Source: Linyphia triangularis (taxonomy: Eukaryota; Arthropoda; Arachnida; Araneae; Linyphiidae). Taken from it: a stretch of DNA of 64,000 nucleotides. The notes below the pieces were generated by a model. The model was not told where the DNA came from. It searched no databases and saw only the letters and a program-made list of their open reading frames with translations. The stretch covers positions 19,327,521 to 19,391,520 of the forward strand of contig OZ021732.1 in NCBI GenBank assembly GCA_963978545.1. Reading direction: 5' to 3'. The position numbers and the translations under genes are program-made. The number at the start of each line of letters is the position of its first letter. The first letter of the stretch is position 1. This document shows, piece after piece, positions 59,075-64,000 of the stretch.

Positions 59075-61280
59075 AAGATGGTTTTTACTAGTATAATACC
59101 TCTTTCACAGTAATACAGACGAATTAACGACAGCCTAATACATCGCATATCTTCAAAATATATGTAATAATATATTTTAAAGAAATTTCGATAGTTTCAT
59201 GTCTTTTATTTCCACAAAAGGAGTGTTAATTAATAGAAACGCATCCCAAGCTAGAGTGCTTTGCAAATTTTCCGCATATAGATCAAATTATCGAATGCGA
59301 TTTTTTGTTTTGCTTCATAGATGTATATTGATAAATTTCAATACATATATGTTTGTCTAAATATATATATTTTATGTATATACATAATAAAATAGAACAC
59401 AATTTTCATCAAAAACGAGTCACAAAAGAATTATCGAAAGAATATAATTCATCTAAAAATGTAACGAAATAAATTAAAATATAAAGAATAACATGCTTGG
59501 CTATGCTTAAGATTATAAAACCTTATATAACACAGTAGTGGAATTTATTTTTGTATAAGCATGCAAAGTTGTGAAAATAAAGTATACTTGCATTAATCAT
59601 AAATATTTCACACTTTCGAAAATATCTTTATTTGATTTATTTCTTTAGAATCAGGTGTTTTCTTGTGCCAACACGTGAACAGTTATTTTTTTTTTTTTAG
59701 AAACACTGGAAGTAGAGACAAAAATATAAATTTACAGCATATAGCAATAAACAACGAATCCAAAACGTGCTTTCGCTTTATTGTTATATATCGATAAGTG
59801 TCAATCTATACATTTATCTGCCTTCTCCCCCTCTTCCACTACTTCTCTCCATACAGATGTAGTAGCGGAATAAAGTGGCACGCGAAAACAAATTACAAAG
59901 TCATTTGGTGCAAGAGGAAGTGAATGGCTCTTGCAATAAATTCGCAAGAAATGCGACCAAATGAAATAGAAACGATTTTTCACCATTTGCACGCAGAGGA
60001 AAAAAGGAAGGCAAAGCGAAGTAGAGAAAAAGGGGAGAAACTTATTGCAAGAGGCAGGGAACAAGACCAGAGGAAAAAAATATATTTGTCGGAGACTATG
60101 GGAGAAGTAAAACACCAAAAAGCGGAATGGAATGCATAAAATGCTGAGATATAGACATAGGTCCATGGAAATTCATCTGGGTAATGTATTTGGCCAGAAA
60201 ATATATGTGTTCGAGTTGTTAAAGTCGAAATGCATTCCAGAGTTTGCGGAAGTTTTTTTTCTTCTTTTTTTGCTTTGAGATCGGCCGGGATTGCCGTCAG
60301 AATATGATTTACATGTTTGTAACCTAGTGGATAACGTGGATTTTAGGATTGAGTCTTGAGTCTATGTGTTGATATTTTTTGAATTCATGATTTATGTTTT
60401 GATGTAAAGATTTTTCGAGAAATACATATGGTGTTCCAAATTTAAATGATTCAAATATATGCCGATTTCCATATATGTATTTTTTAGAATGTGTTTCAGA
60501 TTTCTACTGAAGTCCATGTTTTAAAAAAATTCTATTTGAAATGCTTAAAAAAAAGGTAAACTAAATTATGGAATTAAAGTACTTTTTCAAATTTACAATG
60601 AATACAACATATTTCGTTTTAAAAATATTATTTGCAATAATTTGTTTTCAATATAAACAATAGTATTTGTAAAAGTTGTAAAGTATGTAGTTTGTAAATA
60701 TTGTAAAAGTATTTCAGTATAAACAATAGTTAAGGATAGTTTATCATCAAAATATAGCAACGTGCCATAACGTTTTCATAAGAAAAACTCATTTCACTCA
60801 TAAACCTCCTTTTGATCTTTTCACTGCGTATTTTGCACATATCTTCATAAAGAACCTTTTTAGTGAAGAGCCATGTTAGAACTTTTGAAAGAAAAGCGCC
60901 AGCGTCATATTCCAGCAACTCTTTGAGCCAGGAATGAATATGTCTCTATTCAATTCCTCAAAACGAATCAGCATTCCTAGTCCTTCATTTCCACTCCAGC
61001 ATTTCTACGCCTTTTATAAAAGCGATGGAAAAAAAAAAGTCCCGTATAAAGGAGATCGGTTAATAAAATTCTTTCTCCACTTCTAGAAAGAAAGAAAAAC
61101 CATAGCTCATCCTTTTGTGCCAAACAAAATCCTCCCCTTTCCAGTTTCGTAACCAACCAGTTGCTCAATTTCTTTCTTTCACTGTCCGGAATCATTCCAC
61201 TGGATATTTGGTTTTAGTACAGTGCTTCGTAGGAGAATTAACGGACACTTTTGGGACAGTCCTCACAAAAGAAGCGAATC
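59075..61280. other. Spacer, no gene recognised
   Basis: AT-rich, with a purine-rich segment at 59990-60130 (AAAAAGGAAGGCAAAGCG) that gives a charged 71-codon plus-strand frame (59924-60139). No domain, promoter or splice context supports coding. Minus-strand frames at 60730-61195 are likewise unsupported. Confidence 0.4.
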
Positions 61281-61284
61281 CTAA

Positions 61285-61405
61285 GGATATGGTATGAAAA
61301 GGAAGTGACGTTGTAACTGCTTCCTTCTTCAAGTGATTACGTCATTGGTTGACAGCTTCAATGGAGAGGTGTCATTGGTCCTTCCATATGTGACATCATT
61401 TCATT
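61285..61405 (-). promoter_or_regulatory. Cluster of CCAAT and CRE-like motifs (candidate promoter)
   Basis: Read on the minus strand: CCAATGACACC (about 61377), CCAATGACGTAATCAC (about 61350) and CAACGTCAC (about 61310). CCAAT boxes directly joined to TGACG(TAA) motifs are a common proximal-promoter arrangement. A 72-codon minus-strand frame (60977-61195) lies downstream but has no recognised domain, so no gene is assigned. Confidence 0.25.
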
Positions 61406-62430
61406 TAGAATTACAAAATAATGCAGATTTAATTGAAGTTGGACTATAGCGATTACATTACTCCACTGATAGTAATTGGGTGATTGAGTGTATGGGTAAT
61501 TAACTACCGATTGATCACACAACTTTGCCGTCAGAAGATGTATGGTTTGATGAAGATACGCATTTAGAAACGAGTAAACAAACATATAATTAAGTTATCT
61601 TAATGTTTCAAAACAAATAGTACTCCTATAAAGTTCTAAAATATATGCGACAACAAGAATTAGATTTATAAACGAAGATTTATGTGTTAATTACAATGAT
61701 TTATATAAGAACATTAATTATGTTTAAATATTAAGTGATAATGCTATTTGAAAAGTGATATATGGTTTACGTATATTTAAACATTAAAATAACATCATAG
61801 AATGTGTTCAAATCATAAAAAAAATATTCTTAATTTGTAAAAATTATAAATGTTGGGATCAAACAAACAATTCTTAAGAAAAGGAGTATGAATAAAAGTA
61901 AAAAAAAAAATGGCAAATGATTGATAACATTATCTATTGACTTATTTAAATCACAGCAACAATTATCATCGATATGACATATGTAAGAATGACTTAGCAG
62001 AAGAGTATCATACTAGAAGTGTACTTAAATAGATTTAACCACATCAAATGGTATGGATAAATTATGAAATGCTAAATGAAAAGATCAGAAAAAAAAAATC
62101 AAAAAAGAAGCGTGGGTAAAAAAAAAGAAACTCATGATATCAAATGATTAATAATATTAAATTTTAGCTCATATAAATCACAGGAATAATTATCATCGAT
62201 TCGACTTAAGTAAAGCAAGGCTTACCAGGAAAGTAGTAATATTGTCTTAAAAAAAAAAAAAAAAACAAAAAAAAAAACACTATATTACTATTTGCTATAG
62301 TTTGACAAATTATCGGGTTTCGAAAGTAGTCAAAATAGTATACCAATGTTTAATGGATTCTTCTTCAATTTACTACTTTTACTGTTATCATGAATGTAAC
62401 GAGCTAAGCAAATTAAAGGAATAATTAATT
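61406..62430. other. AT-rich spacer with A-rich runs
   Basis: Several A runs of 8-18 bases (62090-62275). Two loosely similar segments near 61950 and 62170 share AATTATCATCGAT and a following GACT; possibly an old duplication. No gene seen. Confidence 0.45.
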
Positions 62431-62765
62431 TGAAAATTAACATTAGATGATGTGCCTTCTTGCTCATAGTAGTCACGTGGAAGGGAAGGACAATTATGGG
62501 ACAACTTTCTCCGGTTCCAGTTATCCTTGGACAAGTCCTCTTTTGGCGCATCAACAAGATAATCAGCGAATAAGAAAAAGAGGAAGGAAAAGGAAAGGGA
62601 GTAGGAAAGGGAAGCAGTAGCATTCCGGAAGCCTAGCCTTCTATTGTTCGGCCTTAACTCTTTTCCGTTACAGGCCTTTAAGCTGGGATGGGTCTTAACC
62701 ACATTTGATTCGCTTTGTCGCGGCCCTAGTTGTTAGCTAAGCCGAGGAAATAGAGTTGGTGGAAT
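62431..62765. other. Balanced block with a purine-rich tract
   Basis: Contains GAGGAAGGAAAAGGAAAGGG around 62580 and GC-containing words (TTTGTCGCGGCCCTAG). Overlapping minus-strand frames of 97 and 104 codons (62330-62623, 62388-62702) share the region in different registers. It looks like part of an old dispersed repeat, but no second copy is in the window and no boundaries are visible. Confidence 0.3.
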
Positions 62766-62948
62766 TAATTAGTTAGATTCCTAACTTTTGAATGGAAGAA
62801 GATAGTTAGTGCATTTAAATTATTATATATATAAAAATATGTGTTTAGTGTAATTACACATTTGAGATAATGTATTAGTTTTAGGTTAAATTCTACATGT
62901 GTTAATTTACACTGTATATAGTTTGAAAATGGGATTTTCATACGATTT

Positions 62949-63123
62949 GACCTGAGTATTGTGTGTTTAGTGCTCTGATATCGCATGGCAAAGATACCTG
63001 GGTTCGAATCTTGGGTTAGACATGGATGTTTGTTGTGGTTTGAATTACACGTTAAGCAGTATGTCCCGACATGATTACCTGTTATTGTGCATAATAATGG
63101 GTCATTTAGAGTACAAACCAACC
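62949..63123 (+). mobile_element. tRNA-like SINE, copy 4 (best preserved)
   Basis: GACCTGAG, a box-A-like TGTTTAGTGCTC, the anticodon-arm-like ATCGCATGGCAAAGATACC and a near-perfect box B GGGTTCGAATCTTGGG are followed by the family body ACATGGATGTTTGTTGTGG and the ACAAACCAACC tail. A TA microsatellite lies 40 bases further on. RNA polymerase III transcription is expected for this design. Confidence 0.75.
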
Positions 63124-63160
63124 ATATTATTATATGTTTTTTGTATACTATTATTGGACC

Positions 63161-63268
<108 letters not shown>

Positions 63269-63541
63269 ACTTGAATAATTAAAACATTTATATTTTTTTC
63301 CTGAATAATTTACTGCATCGGTATATTTTAATTATTATTATAAAACACATGGTGATTATCGCATTGCATTTTTATCAGATATATTTAGTTAGTTTGAATG
63401 AATGCATATATAGTCAATTAAAAAAATAACTCTTGGCAACAGTATTCTATGTAAAAGGTTCATTGACAAGAGAAATATTGTATATTATGTATACTTTCTA
63501 TTCAAATGACAAATTGAAAGAAGTTGTTTAGTAGCATGAAT

Positions 63542-63815
63542 TTAACCGAATGACGGTTATGGGAATGGGCGAAATCCTACAGTTGTTTTCCCTGCTATAA
63601 TTTTTAAATTATATTTCTAATTCAAATATATATATTTTTTTAATTATTTTTTATTCATTTGTTTTAGATAGGTTATAAACTATCATCCTAATAAAAATAT
63701 TAAAAACAAATATTTTATTTTAAATATTATTTATAAATTTAAAAATGTAGTGTATTGCTGGAAAAACTGAGGATCAAATGACGCATATATACGTGCATGA
63801 CCGCCAGTGGGTTAA
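63542..63815 (+). mobile_element. TTAA-flanked 266-bp MITE, intact ends
   Basis: The element proper is 63546-63811. TTAA lies at 63542-63545 and 63812-63815. The left end is CCGAATGACGGTTATG and the right end, read inward, CCCACTGGCGGTCATG; with the TTAA, 16 of 20 positions agree. A full-length relative lies on the other strand at 38381-38649. No coding capacity. TTAA target and CCnnnTGnCGGT ends point to piggyBac-type mobilisation, by inference. Confidence 0.8.
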
Positions 63816-64000
63816 ATAGCATTTCTGATGTTTGACTAAGACACTGTGTTACCTAATAAGTTTTCCTATAATAATGAAACAATAGCAGTTGTACAAAATC
63901 TGTATTGATATTCAAATTCGATGTATTTATAAAAATATTGACAGATTACGAACAAATTTGATTTTTAATTTCTTTCTTTGATGTATTGGCTCTAATATAT

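Noticed and set aside
59924..60139. Charged 71-codon open frame
   Set aside because: It comes from a purine-rich DNA tract, has no recognisable domain and overlaps a longer frame on the other strand.
62949..63030. Functional tRNA gene
   Set aside because: A and B box-like sequences are present, but the cloverleaf is incomplete and the same sequence with a non-tRNA body occurs four times, so it is a SINE head.

Overview
The window is strongly AT-rich eukaryotic DNA with long A/T and AT/TA microsatellites, a tRNA-like SINE family and several classes of eukaryotic DNA transposon (piggyBac, hAT, Helitron, a TA-flanked MITE) plus a solo LTR. It has no bacterial gene organisation. The composition and repeat mix suggest an invertebrate, most likely an arthropod, but nothing here fixes the species. 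I find no host gene exon that I can defend. The only convincing protein is a complete piggyBac transposase (21272-22987, + strand). Most other open frames are short, have no recognisable domain, or are read-through of simple repeats.

Layout. 1-3130: a 75-bp tandem duplication, a SINE on the minus strand, AT-only higher-order arrays, and a degenerate ~148-bp satellite split by a 766-bp solo LTR, then a short Helitron with a 43-bp internal minisatellite. 3130-13500: mostly plain AT-rich DNA, with a 39-bp duplication near 10.5 kb and old degenerate repeats at 10.76-11.83 kb. 13505-14393: an 885-bp TA-flanked MITE with six copies of one 13-base motif. 14.4-20.95 kb: AT-rich spacer with a few more balanced blocks that could be conserved non-coding sequence. 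20981-23225: the intact piggyBac element. 23.4-25.25 kb: microsatellites and two related TTAA-type MITE copies. 25.25-38.4 kb: spacer with two pairs of diverged repeats and a second SINE. 38.38-45.66 kb: a cluster of TTAA/ATAA-flanked miniature elements, including a nested pair with long inverted arms around a 218-bp AT tract. 47620-50294: a 2.66-kb non-autonomous hAT element with an intact 8-bp target duplication and a Helitron nested inside it. 57.9-59.1 kb: two arrays of the same 28-bp minisatellite. 62.9-63.8 kb: a fourth SINE, a TA microsatellite and a cleanly bounded 266-bp TTAA MITE, a relative of the one at 38.4 kb.

How the parts relate. This is an intergenic or intronic transposon graveyard with one potentially live element. 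The piggyBac copy keeps TTAA duplications, terminal repeats, the asymmetric subterminal palindromes of the superfamily, the DDD residues and a C-terminal zinc-binding domain. About half a dozen other elements use TTAA or ATAA targets, but their termini differ from the autonomous element, so mobilisation by this transposase is possible but not shown. All coordinates were read by eye; no alignment or database search was run.
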